Shown: positions 32,707-42,993 of the stretch, piece by piece
Layout of the letters: each line of letters starts with the position of its first letter
Position numbering within the stretch: position 1 is the stretch's first letter
Assembly (NCBI GenBank): GCA_022560025.1
Contig: JAFISE010000155.1
Location: 1-64,000, forward strand
Reading direction: 5' to 3'
Source of the DNA: Stagonosporopsis chrysanthemi
Taxonomy: Eukaryota > Ascomycota > Dothideomycetes > Pleosporales > Didymellaceae
Length of the DNA stretch: 64,000 bases
Made by a program: the position numbers and the translations under genes
The notes under the pieces: generated by a model
What the model saw: only the letters and a program-made list of their open reading frames with translations
The model's database searches: none
Told to the model about the DNA's origin: nothing

Positions 32707-33927
32707 ATGCTTCACAAGCCACCTTTGTTGCGCACGTACTTCCAAGTCAGTTCTCCAACCATGTCGGAGGCCTCGCAAACTTCACGATCTCTCTGGGCTC
32801 CACAGACGATTCCGACGAACCTGCATCAGCTGCGACTTCGTCAAGCTTGCGACAGCTGTACAGCGGCCAAAGTTAAATGCGATTCAGGTCGCCCAATCTG
32901 CCTTCGCTGTTTAAACAGCGAAGAGGTGTGCCAATATAGCCCTTCTCGCCGACATGGCAAGCGAGCAAAACGGTCTCGTGCTGCGTTTCAGCAAACTATA
33001 CCTTCTTCCCAGAGATACGAGCCTGAACTTCTCCCTTCACCACCACCGAAGGCCACACTAGAGCATTGTGATACACAAAGTTTCACTGATCTGCTCGTGT
33101 GGGAGACTCTGGATCCAAATACCAGCCTAACGTCTCAGTCTGATCCTGAGCTAGACATATCCGACATGCTGTTTTGGTCCAACTTCCAAACCTCCGCCTG
33201 CATGACTGCGGACGACCCACTTTCGACTGGCCCCACACACGAATCGATACTTGACCAGAATTCGTCAGAAGGAGGGAGCACGATGGACACTGGTGCAGAC
33301 AGTGGCTGCGTGGCCAAACAAGCAAGAAAGGCAACCGAGCATGCGCTGGAATGCGAGGCACGAGCTCTGGTCATCTTGCGATCACTGCAGTATAGCCCGA
33401 CATTCTGTACCCCAGAAAGGAAAGAGGACGCTCTTGTGCCACAGTCCAGCACCACAACGGACTCCAGCTTGCAAAAGGTGGCCCGTTCAGTCAATTCCAT
33501 GGATACTTTACTTGCCACCAACAAAACTGCACTGAATGAGCTGACACAGCTGCTTGAATGCCGGTGTGCGGAAGTTGCACACGTCGCACTGCTTCACATG
33601 ACCATATTGTCCAAAATTGTGTTCTGGTACAACGTCGTGGTGACAACGAAGTACAATTCAGAGAAAGTAGACCTGAAGCCCATGAAGATACAGTTCGGCG
33701 TCCTCGATCTCGACGAAGACGATACTGCAACGTTGCATCGTGCAGTAATTCTCAGGGAGCTGGAGAAGGCAGGCAACGCTGTTCGAGCCTTTGAGGCTCG
33801 GTTCACCAATCTCAGCATGTCTATCTGTGATAAGGAGCCGCCTTGGGGCCGCACAATCATTCGCGCAATTCGAGAGGACCTTGAACACTGCGTCAAGGAG
33901 ATTGGGAGGCATCAGGGAAAGTCTTAG
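32707..33927 (+). CDS. Zn2Cys6 transcription factor, AflR type
   Basis: Intronless, 406 residues. The zinc cluster is CX2CX6CX6CX2CX6C (Cys48, 51, 58, 65, 68, 75), followed by a basic linker (SRRHGKRAKRSR). The C-terminal ~180 residues match the AflR regulatory-domain pattern: ARALVILRSL..., a LLECRCAEVAHVALLHM core, an ILSKIVFWY segment and a final helical part. Pathway-specific AflR proteins activate aflatoxin, sterigmatocystin and related polyketide genes by binding TCG-N5-CGR. It is the only regulator in the cluster and very probably controls it from the nucleus. A second in-frame ATG at 32761 (MSEASQTSRS) could be the true start; it would remove 18 residues and leave the zinc cluster intact. 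Confidence 0.92.
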   Translation: MLHKPPLLRTYFQVSSPTMSEASQTSRSLWAPQTIPTNLHQLRLRQACDSCTAAKVKCDSGRPICLRCLNSEEVCQYSPSRRHGKRAKRSRAAFQQTIPSSQRYEPELLPSPPPKATLEHCDTQSFTDLLVWETLDPNTSLTSQSDPELDISDMLFWSNFQTSACMTADDPLSTGPTHESILDQNSSEGGSTMDTGADSGCVAKQARKATEHALECEARALVILRSLQYSPTFCTPERKEDALVPQSSTTTDSSLQKVARSVNSMDTLLATNKTALNELTQLLECRCAEVAHVALLHMTILSKIVFWYNVVVTTKYNSEKVDLKPMKIQFGVLDLDEDDTATLHRAVILRELEKAGNAVRAFEARFTNLSMSICDKEPPWGRTIIRAIREDLEHCVKEIGRHQGKS

Positions 33928-35050
33928 TGATTCCAGCTTTCTGCGTGGACGAGAATGATATCTCAGTGATCGACGAGCGCAAAAATTGAGATTGATAAGC
34001 TTATCCAGCCGCTCACATCGACTTCATGCGGTTTCGACCTGCATTCTTTTCTAAGTTTCATTTTTCATGCCAATAGACTGAATTCAGATATCCAGCAGTT
34101 CACTGGCGCTTGGTACAATCGTTGAGCGTACGCAAGCTGTCGCGATTGTGATCCGATTGGCATTCTTCTAAGAAACTCTTGCTTCGAAGCACTTGAATGT
34201 TCTCAACTTCTCTATTAAGATACTTGAAAACAACCAAGTAGCTTGGCAAAGCTTGAAACCAAATACCGCTTTTTGTGTTGGGGTAGCCATCACTGTATGT
34301 TTGGTGATACTCTAGGCACGTGGTAGACGTTTTAACGTTGTTGAAAGACTTCTCATCCGAACTTGAAACAGCCAACAAAAGTCCTAGAGAACCCTCATAA
34401 CTCTAGGAGCAGTAGCTGAAACTTATTCCTTTCGACCCGCAGTCCAGCAGCAAAGAGTCTCTACCCTAAACCTGGAATTTGGAGTATCAATTCTTGGACG
34501 ACATCCTTACCTGAGGATTCAATTAGCAGCGCAAACAAAGCGTGTCATATGATATTAGCTAACCTCGGGAGTACGTGCTTCTGGAAATTGCTGGAGGCTA
34601 GGTAGCCCATCGGCGCAAAAAATCAATTGGTTTCGACATAGGTATGTGAAGCTCATCGAAGCCCGGGTTGTCGCTCGGCACGATTGCGGGTCTCCGGTCA
34701 TGCATCGGGGACTGGTTCGGGGACTGGTTCGGGAACTGGCCTGCCAAAATGCAGGCTCCCTTGATTCAGGCGGTTACTTGCAATTACTAGGTAGGGCACC
34801 GGCACCGAAGAGAGAAGCTACATTGATATCGGGTGTCTTTCGGTAATATGGTGGAACGCTGTCAACGGGGGCGCACATTGTCGAGTACGATCGCAACATG
34901 AGTTTAGCTGCAGGAAACACTCGGTGGTGGCGCTAGTATTCATTGTCCGTTCTGAGCTCGTTTTTAAATCATCTCACCGCCAGAAGAACTTCGCTCAAGT
35001 CATCTAGACTCTCATCATCCAATTCAACACAATTTTGGACACTGCTCATC
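33928..35050. other. Intergenic region before the FAD oxidoreductase
   Basis: 1.1 kb without a supported gene. It includes a 12-bp tandem CGGG(G/A)ACTGGTT at 34706-34741, repeated about three times, 300 bp upstream of the FAD oxidoreductase start. Confidence 0.5.
34706..34741 (+). repeat. Three-unit 12-bp tandem repeat in a promoter
   Basis: CGGGGACTGGTT occurs twice in perfect tandem, followed by a third unit CGGGAACTGGCC. Its reverse complement carries (C/T)CCCGA words close to the T(T/C)CCCGG motif of the other cluster promoters. Confidence 0.8.
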
Positions 35051-36515
35051 ATGCTCATGTTCTCTGCAAACGCGCTGTCGGTGGTTTTGACCTCTTTGAG
35101 TCTGCTACTATCGGTCCGTGCCGATAGCTGCCCTTCCGTTGTCGAGCGTGATGTGATTGTTGTAGGTGGAGGTTCCGGTGGAACGTAAGTATTCCAACTC
35201 GACAAACGCTTTCACCTGTTCTCAAATCTCTGACTATCTCAGGTATGCCTCAGTACAGCTGGCAGCCCAAGGGAAGTCAGTGGCCGTCATCGAGAGGGAG
35301 AGTCGATTGGGCGGCAACGTTGCGACTTACACTGATCCTGTGACAAACCAAACGACTGACTATGGTGTCATCCTTTATACCAACACGTCTGTTGCGAGGA
35401 ACTACTTCGCTCAACTTGGAGTCGAGACCGGTCCTTACGTCGGATATTTCCCTAACGGCTCCACAAAGTACCTGGATTACACCAACGGTAATGAGCTCTC
35501 TGCTCCCGCACCTGGAAATGCCACCGCAGCACAGGAGATCTATCTTAAGCAGATGCAATCATATGGCGATTTGTTCTCGGAACCTGGATACTTTCTTCCG
35601 GATCCTATTCCCGAGGACCTCCTGCTGCCTTGGGGCGAGTGGCTGAAAAAGTACAACGCGACTGCGATGGCGTACAATGTCTTCTACGTACAGGCAGGAA
35701 GTGCTCTTGAGCTACTTACGCTAAACGTCATGAAATACTTCAGCATTCTCGAATTTACCGTCGATCGCCTCTATACAGCCAACCGGGGTAATCAAATTAT
35801 CTACAACACGGCTTACAACAAGTTGAACGGATCAGAAAACGTTTTCCTCGAGAGCACCATTCGCAACATTACCCGAAGTGAGGATGGAGTCGTTGCGGTT
35901 ATTGACAGGCCCTGTGGAACGCAGACCATTCGTGCGAAAAAGCTAGTCATCGCAATCCGACCCCGATACGTCGATTTGGCCCCGTTCTTGGATCTCAGGC
36001 CAAATGAAGCCAACCTCACTAAAGAGTTTTCGAACATCAATACATGGACTTGCATTCTGAATGGGACCGGATTGCCGCTTGACACCGGATACCAGCTTGT
36101 CGACCCCTCCGCAGAAGCAGGCATTCCACCTTTGCCGGAGACTCTAGGAATCTCGCAGTCCGGCATCTCTAATGTTGAGGCTCGCGCATTCTGGTGGAGT
36201 AGTTCAACCGACACTACTCGGGCGAAAGCTGAAAGTTCGCTCCTACGAACTGCGTATTTCGTTCAAGGCGCGCAGAACGTTGAATCACCTGCTGGTCAAA
36301 AGCCTACCATCAATGGGTTACTGAGTCACAGTCCCTACTTTGTGCATGCTTCCCGTGAGGCTGTGGCGAATGGTTTCTATAAGAATATGAATGGGTTGCA
36401 GGGCCAGTACAATACGTTCTGGACAGGCGCAGCATGGGAGTCTGAGAGCTCAGCTGCTATCTGGGCATTCACGGAGAAGATAATGCTTCCAGCGCTACTC
36501 AAGAGCTTCGACTGA
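35051..36515 (+). CDS. Secreted FAD/NAD(P)-binding oxidoreductase
   Basis: Model: exons 35051-35184 and 35243-36515; 58-bp intron (GTAAGT...CTCAG) joining VGGGSGGT to YASVQLAAQG; 468 residues. The N-terminus is a clear signal peptide (hydrophobic core VVLTSLSLLLSV before ADSCPS). The FAD-binding motif VIVVGGGSGGT (~residues 35-45) and the IERESRLGG segment that follows are typical of flavin amine-oxidase-like folds. At least eight N-x-S/T sites are visible, fitting passage through the secretory route. Similar fungal proteins are annotated as beta-cyclopiazonate dehydrogenase-like. Together these suggest a late oxidation of the pathway product in the secretory lumen or outside the cell. Cluster membership is inferred from position next to the regulator and a promoter repeat; it could be a neighbour. 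Confidence 0.86.
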
Positions 36516-38899
36516 ATGCGCATATAAGACTGCATGTATAGAACCAGCCCGGTCATCAGACTCACGTTTCTAGACAACAAATCTATCCTTGCGGTTTGTT
36601 ATAGAGATGATTTTTGTACTGTACAGCCCCTGACTCGTAGAAATTAATTGGAATTTGAGGAAGCTTTTAGATCCAACTATGTACGGCACAGGCAAATTTC
36701 TTATCTGCTTCCCACATGTTTCAATGTTCCATATTATGTATTTTCAAAAAACGGGGTTGAGGTTAGCAAGTGCCAATTTATACTCGAGAGCGGCCCAAAA
36801 GCCTACCCATCGACCGTTGCTTGCGAAACCATCAAAGCTTCGAATTGTCCTGGGGGGGGGGGGGGACGCAATCTTCGTAAAGTTCCGTGCGGACTTCATA
36901 GCTGGCTGATCAGTAAGCTATCACCCCGTTGCAGTAGCGATACTGGTAACCTCCTTTCTCGTATGTGAATCAGTACGCAGTGAATGAGCGACCAAAATTC
37001 TGCTTCGATACGGTATGTGCTTTTTCCTAAAAACTGGTTGGGCCATTTTCCTGAATCTAGTGAAGTTTTCCGCGACCCGTTGCAGGTGATGAGCCTTATA
37101 GCAAAATAACGACAGGTGACGGGCACGAATACGTGATAGGGTGATGTGTGCTGATACCCCTAGTGCACGAAAGGTTGTTGAATTGGATTCAAAACAAGTG
37201 CATCCACTCATAGCCTTAAGAGAAAGTGTTGGTGAGGATAAATGAACAGGCCTAGTTGCCTTTAGCCGTCCAGGAAGTTTCTGGTGAAATCGGAATAGAA
37301 GAAAGCCACAGGCTCAAGATCTTGAAGGCGCTTCCTGGAGGCGCATCTAGCAAAGACTAGCATTTGGTTGGGGTTAGACGTACCTTTCGCGCTCGGGAGT
37401 GCGGGAGTCCCATTTCGTGCCATCCTTGTGATCGGAAACCTAGACAAACCAGAACGTGCGGTGGCCGAAGCTGATCTGTGTGACACCTTGCAGGAGAGCA
37501 AGTTACATTACGGTGCGTCTAATTGGCCGCCTCGTTTTGCCTGGCCTCGACAACTGTACTTAATGGCTGCAGCTTTGTGATTAAAGTCGTCAAGAAATGG
37601 TGGAGAATCTCTTGGCAGTCAAGATAGAGTCCACCAGTTTGGACATACGCTAAGTTAGATGTTAGTAGGCGGACTCACCGACGACAGCGATCGTTTGAGA
37701 CCTCCTCTTGTCTGTTACCGTGTAGTTTGATCGCGGTTCCATAGAACAAAATATTGATGGCATGCAGGCTTTTCTTCGTACTCACTTGATCGTCTGGTAC
37801 ACGTTCGAAGCAGACACTACAGTTTGATAATAAAAGCAATTGGCTGCAGTCTGTGCCCCAAACTCGGCCTCTTCGGTGGTGCTCAGCCATCACGCCTCGT
37901 ATCTGGTGGGTATGATGTATCAGCTCTTGCAATTAGCCTACTCCCAGTTTGGTAACTTGCCATCAAGAAACGAAGACCTAATACGGTAAGCCATTGCGGC
38001 TGGGCACGGCGACCAGACTCACTGTCTCTCGATGTTAACATCAAGGTCAATGGATACTATATAGCTAGCAAGCTGGGCTCCTGCGTCGTATCCAAGCTAC
38101 AGAGCTTGTGACGAGGTGCTGAGTTGTTGTAGAGTTGGAAGCTTTATAGTATTGCTTGTCAGGGAACAGGAGGGTTCGCAGGAGGAAAGGTCCTGCAATA
38201 ATTCCAACACACATCTAAATCTGTGGCTGATGTCCAAAATCAGAGATAATCTCCACTTCTTGGAAGGTGCAGATTTTGGAACTTTATCGCCTAACTACCG
38301 TTGCTTTACCGTGTTCACTGGACCAAATCGAGTATCGCGAAGTGTGCGCCGGGGGCAGCACTAACCAATGCGATCGCGATCGTCAACGCTAAGCGGAACA
38401 TCAGGGGCCCTCTTTCTCAGCCCTCGGAACCGTCTCCGCCTGACACTGCATCACTCGATGTAAAGAATCTCGTCAACAATGACGAACCTCGTATGCTTTG
38501 TCCGCACTGCGGTAGATTTGTACAAACCGCGCGTTGTAACGACGCGTACGAAGTCGCCCGGTCGCATTTGGCCAGCCGCTGCTGGGCAGCAGATGGATAG
38601 AAAAGAGAGGCCGGACGGCACAAACCGCCGGGTCATTGGAGGAGGTAGGTGTTTAAACTTTGGCGGCCTAAGATTGGTGAGTTGGCGCAACGAAGGCGCT
38701 CGTTTTGTCGATGTGTTCACCTCTTGACCTTTCTAGGTTGTGGTGCACCGTTTGTGTACCGTCCTGTCTAATTTCCCCAGCTTCATAACTAAAGTCAAGA
38801 TCACTAGGTCTGTGGCCTGAGAGTCTCTCGCATCCATCTGCTTTACTCCAGTCGCTCTTTTCGCTCTTTTCGCATGCTTCATTCGCCCTTCTACTCAAC
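36516..38899. other. 2.4-kb gene-poor region downstream of the cluster
   Basis: No convincing gene. It includes a 14-base poly-G tract at 36852-36865 and scattered short frames. A small Cys/His-bearing frame at 38493-38600 (CPHCGRF, then ARSHLASRC) is described among the findings. This gap is taken as the right-hand boundary of the cluster. Confidence 0.5.
36852..36865 (+). repeat. Poly-G tract (14 G)
   Basis: Fourteen consecutive guanines in noncoding sequence downstream of the FAD oxidoreductase gene. Confidence 0.95.
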
Positions 38900-41770
38900 A
38901 TGGTGTCCTGCGCTTGGACCTCCTTAGACAGTCCAGCCCATGCCCCTCGACCATTCTATTACAGCTACGATGAATCGGCCGGGACCTCATTTGCCCCTAG
39001 GCGGCTGGCGCGCAAATCATCAAAGCTGCACACTACCATGGAGGTGACGAGATGCAGAATCGGAAGTACAAGTCGCCAAGCTGCCCCGATCGGATGGGAA
39101 GACTTCGTTCCCCAGAAGAGTTGGACACCAATTGCCCACGCCGTGTATCACGATCGTGAAGCTGCTCTCCGACACTTTTTACAGACTGGTGTGTTGCCAG
39201 ATACTATGGAAGGCTCCAGTATGCCTCTTTTGTGTGTTGCTGCAGGATGCGGCCACTTTGAGATCGCCGACATTCTGTTGAAGGCTGGTGCTGATGTCAA
39301 CATGGTCTCAAAAGATAAAGGAGAGGCTGCCATGCATGTCGCAATCAGAACAGGGCGCCATGACATAGTCGATCTGCTGCTTGTGCATCGAATCAACCTT
39401 GAGATAAGGACCTCCAACACGGGCCAGACTGCACTTCACTACGCTGCAGCCGGGCCCTACTCACTTGCTATGGTCTCAAAATTGCTCAAGTCTGGGGCAG
39501 AGTATGATGTTCAAGATTTTCAAGGCAGAACACCAGCCATGGTTGCGCTGCAGGCTCACAACCTCCAAGCTTCCGTCGCAATTGTCAACATGGCGCGTGG
39601 AAAGCGCAAGCAACTCGTCAAAGAGAAGGAAATGCTCATGCAGCATGTAGAGAAGTCGAAGGATCGAGGGGCTGTAACAAACGATTTGGTTGCCAACGTT
39701 TTCGCTGCTACGTGTGATCCGGACTCAACCGTACTGATTGAGGCGATCAAGAAGAATGACAACATACTGGTCCAGAAGTTCTTAAAGGAAGGTGCCAATC
39801 CTCATCAAGCAATTGCATCAGGGCTTTTGCCTCTCATCGTGGCTGTCGAGTTTGCGGACTTGCGTATCATCAAACTCCTGATCCAACACGGCGCAGATGT
39901 CACAGCCCGAGGACCAGGCAACCTGGATGTATTGCAAATCTTCTTCAATGCATTCAATACACGCGGCGAGGCCTCGATTGTTACTATCGTCGAATATCTG
40001 CTCGCCAAGGGTGTGGATGCCATGGCTTTGTATGCGGACGGGAAGACGCTTCTCCATAGAGCAGTGGGTACGAGGAGTGATTATGCGAAGGTAGTGATGT
40101 TACTGATAAAGAGTGGTATTGGGCTCGACACACCGGACAAGGACGGCAACACTGCCCTACATCTTGCAGTATCCAATGGCCTCATCAACACTACCAAGGT
40201 CTTGCTCGAATACCATGCCGATACCATCGCTGTTGATTCGCACAATCGAACAGCACTACTCCGTGCCATACAAAGCCACCGGTGGCTTGTCGTCCCACTT
40301 TTGGCGATTCCGCCTGTTATGACCTCATGGGACATGGAAGGTTCGACTGCATTGCACCACATCTCTAAAAGTTTACCAACGGATAATGGTACATGGGCAG
40401 ACATCGCGGCGGCTGTGACGTCTTTCTGTAAGCAGGGCGTTTGCAGGAGTATGCGGGATCGGTCAGGCGCTACTCCACTCATACAGGCGACCAAATCTTT
40501 GCCGGAAGAAGGCGTGCTTATAGTCCAGACTCTACTTACAGCAGGCGACCGAACTAGGAACTGCATTGGTCACGAAGATCACAAGGGGCATGATGCTCTT
40601 TACTACGCTGCCATTTTGGGCAAAACTGTGTTTGTGCAGATATTGCTTGAGCAGGGCGCTCCTTTCATCCTGAAAGACTGGACTGAAGGCCGCAGACAAG
40701 CGAAGCTGATGGCAACAACGAAAGATAAGATATTGGACCTTCTAGTCGAAAGCGATCGATCACGAAATGTGAAAGCGAATGACATCCACGACAACGATGC
40801 CACGGAAACACGAATCGAAATCATCAGAAGCGACCTCAGAACAAGCTCAGCGATGTCAGGATACCATGCGGACTGCGAAATGGACCGCACTACAAAAGTC
40901 AATCGCAGCGCATCAAAGAAGATTTCATCAATGCACTACCTCCGATTGCCGATCCAGCAACGAAGACCAACAGCTCTCTCTACAGCTTTTCCAGCTCGAA
41001 ATACAAGTGTACAGCAACGGCCAGAGGGACCAAGTGTTCGTTGTTACACACCTGTACGATATGCTCACGCAAGGGTTTCCTCGTCGTCCTCAATGAGTCA
41101 TGGCGTTTCTTCAAGCACAAAAGCAGTTCGCTTTACACAATACGTTGACCAGAATGCGGAGGCTACTGATCAATGTTCTCAGGAGCAGCCATCCGAAAAA
41201 CCTGCCACAGGATTCCCACCTCAAATTTCGAGTAGACTAGAAGCGGCAGCACTATGCGCAGCAGCCACGTCCGGTCTCAAAGCAGCGAAGCATCGCGAAC
41301 AAAACGCTTCGGCGGGATTGGATGCTGATGCAGTTGTACCACCGCACACCACAGACTACGAGGCTTCAAATGTTCTGGCACTGACTGTTAAGGAGGTACA
41401 AGTACCGATAGGGTCGATAACGGAGTCAACGCCAGTGGTTGCTATGGACAGGCTCCAGATTGTCGCTCCAGATACCGCCCCACTCGCAGAAAAGCCCACG
41501 AACCCCGGTACAACATTGCCTCAGCTTGCTGCTCCCGACAATCTGTCATTGTGTGCAGCTCCCCTTCCAGAATTCGCAGGAGGCTTGCATCCAACTCGGA
41601 TGGATAGCGGTGTGAGTCTTCCCCTGAGCGATGGCACAAAGGTCGCGGTGCCTGTGTTGGATCGGTCACCTTCTGTCCCCCATGGCAATGTATTGCAGAA
41701 GAAGAAGAGACAGAGCGGGGGTGAGTTTGCCAACTGGCTGGCGATCAGTAACATGCTGGACCGCCTGTAG
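38900..41770 (+). CDS. Ankyrin-repeat protein, 956 residues
   Basis: Intronless, from the ATG at 38900; an in-frame ATG at 39038 (MEVTRCRIGS) is a possible alternative start. Residues ~75-600 form an ankyrin array with repeat signatures such as PLLCVAAGCGHFEIADILLKAGADVN, GQTALHYAA, LLIQHGADV, GNTALHLAVSNG and DALYYAAILGK. About 10-12 repeats are interrupted by a basic, possibly coiled-coil stretch (KRKQLVKEKEMLMQHVEKSK). The C-terminal ~330 residues are low complexity and probably disordered, ending in EFANWLAISNMLDRL. Ankyrin repeats mediate protein binding; no enzymatic or death-fold domain is seen, so the cellular role is unknown. Large ankyrin proteins are common and fast evolving in filamentous ascomycetes. 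Confidence 0.88.
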   Translation: MVSCAWTSLDSPAHAPRPFYYSYDESAGTSFAPRRLARKSSKLHTTMEVTRCRIGSTSRQAAPIGWEDFVPQKSWTPIAHAVYHDREAALRHFLQTGVLPDTMEGSSMPLLCVAAGCGHFEIADILLKAGADVNMVSKDKGEAAMHVAIRTGRHDIVDLLLVHRINLEIRTSNTGQTALHYAAAGPYSLAMVSKLLKSGAEYDVQDFQGRTPAMVALQAHNLQASVAIVNMARGKRKQLVKEKEMLMQHVEKSKDRGAVTNDLVANVFAATCDPDSTVLIEAIKKNDNILVQKFLKEGANPHQAIASGLLPLIVAVEFADLRIIKLLIQHGADVTARGPGNLDVLQIFFNAFNTRGEASIVTIVEYLLAKGVDAMALYADGKTLLHRAVGTRSDYAKVVMLLIKSGIGLDTPDKDGNTALHLAVSNGLINTTKVLLEYHADTIAVDSHNRTALLRAIQSHRWLVVPLLAIPPVMTSWDMEGSTALHHISKSLPTDNGTWADIAAAVTSFCKQGVCRSMRDRSGATPLIQATKSLPEEGVLIVQTLLTAGDRTRNCIGHEDHKGHDALYYAAILGKTVFVQILLEQGAPFILKDWTEGRRQAKLMATTKDKILDLLVESDRSRNVKANDIHDNDATETRIEIIRSDLRTSSAMSGYHADCEMDRTTKVNRSASKKISSMHYLRLPIQQRRPTALSTAFPARNTSVQQRPEGPSVRCYTPVRYAHARVSSSSSMSHGVSSSTKAVRFTQYVDQNAEATDQCSQEQPSEKPATGFPPQISSRLEAAALCAAATSGLKAAKHREQNASAGLDADAVVPPHTTDYEASNVLALTVKEVQVPIGSITESTPVVAMDRLQIVAPDTAPLAEKPTNPGTTLPQLAAPDNLSLCAAPLPEFAGGLHPTRMDSGVSLPLSDGTKVAVPVLDRSPSVPHGNVLQKKKRQSGGEFANWLAISNMLDRL

Positions 41771-42029
41771 CCCTACGATCGAATTTCCATTTTCCTATTT
41801 AGAGAACCTTGGCGCGTCTACATCTCACAATACCCTGCTCTTCTTCTACAAATCATGATGATCTGTATGCAATGGAATGTAACTTTTATTCATGAGACGA
41901 TCCCTACATCGTGCTGGTATTTGCATATGCATACGATACATGCTGAAGTATAACATGAGCATCTGGTCCAAAAGCCCCGGACATGATTACTTGGCCTCGT
42001 CACGAAAGATCCCTGGCCCGTGAAACACC

Positions 42030-42722
42030 TCAAGAAGCATGAGTAAACAGATCATGACCCATCTTCTTCAGAACTGCAGCCGTCTCCATATCCGCAGTCT
42101 CCACAGCATCCACAAAGTTGTTTCTGAACCTATCCAACATGCGAACAAGAAGCATTTTTTCCTTCTCAGTCGGGAAGACTTGTTCGTTCACCAACAACTC
42201 CTGCAAATCCTCTTCAAAGGAAATGGTCAACTTCTTGGTTGACCGGTTCAGCTGCACAATCTCCAATCGCCTCCTTGCGATGAAGTCCATGTCCCACTCT
42301 TCCTCCGTCTTGCTGCACTCTAAGCCCCACATGACGACCTGCTTCACATAGTCCAACTGTAGCTCGTAGAGCTCGTAGGCGTACATGCCGTGCAGTTCGA
42401 TGATGTTGTTGAAGCCCGACATCTGGACTTCGCACTTGTTAAGTTCTGACGCAGAAAGTCGGTGCTTTGTTTCATCCAATACGTCTTCGAGTACTTTCTT
42501 CCATATAGTGAAACCAACAACTTGGTGACTGGCGAAACTCGTCTGGATCAGGATAATGCGCATGACCGCTCGTACGATTGGTGCAGCGTTCATGAAGATG
42601 GATGGCGAGACAGGACCTGACTCAGCGACTGAACCTGGCGCCGGCTCTGGTGAAGAGGCCGTGGCCTTGGCATTGCGACGATCTGCGCGACGGCGTTCTC
42701 GGCGAGTTGGACGGGTGGGCAT
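42030..42722 (-). CDS. Uncharacterised 230-residue protein
   Basis: Intronless, ATG at 42722. The N-terminal 45 residues are basic then Ser/Pro-rich (TRRERRRADRRNAKA), possibly a nuclear or nucleolar signal. The rest is acidic and helical, with a short hydrophobic stretch near residue 50 (VRAVMRIILIQTSF) and the blocks LYELQLDYVKQVVMWGLE and KKLTISFEEDLQELLVNEQVFP. No family is recognised. The ordered composition, lack of stops and ATG context support a real gene. The frame on the opposite strand is a shadow. Confidence 0.6.
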   Translation of the reverse strand: MPTRPTRRERRRADRRNAKATASSPEPAPGSVAESGPVSPSIFMNAAPIVRAVMRIILIQTSFASHQVVGFTIWKKVLEDVLDETKHRLSASELNKCEVQMSGFNNIIELHGMYAYELYELQLDYVKQVVMWGLECSKTEEEWDMDFIARRRLEIVQLNRSTKKLTISFEEDLQELLVNEQVFPTEKEKMLLVRMLDRFRNNFVDAVETADMETAAVLKKMGHDLFTHAS

Positions 42723-42993
42723 CGTGTATGGTGTGGTTCTTTGTTAGTGGGGTGAAACGAGCTTTTAAAAGTGCAATGATGAGCTGTTGTTGACGAGTGA
42801 AAGTGAGGGGAGCCACGCCTACGCGCCCAACACTTCGTGAAGGCCTTAACAACGCCTTTCACCTCGCCTATCAGAGTATTCGCCGGAGGAACCAATGATT
42901 TCGCAGGACTGTTTTCCTCAGCTGCTTCAAATCTTAAATTTCCTTGCTAGCAATTACGGTACAGAACACTTGTGTGAGAACGAAATGGACACG

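Noticed and set aside
35051..35051. Earlier start of the FAD oxidoreductase at 34943
   Set aside because: That codon is TTG, and the extension would place 36 polar residues before the signal peptide. The ATG at 35051 gives a normal signal sequence.
16217..36515. Naming the cluster as fusarubin, cercosporin or dothistromin
   Set aside because: The gene set overlaps with each but lacks defining members (for example no TE on the PKS and no fused methyltransferase-monooxygenase as in cercosporin, and no fatty-acid-synthase starter genes as in dothistromin), and identity cannot be measured here.
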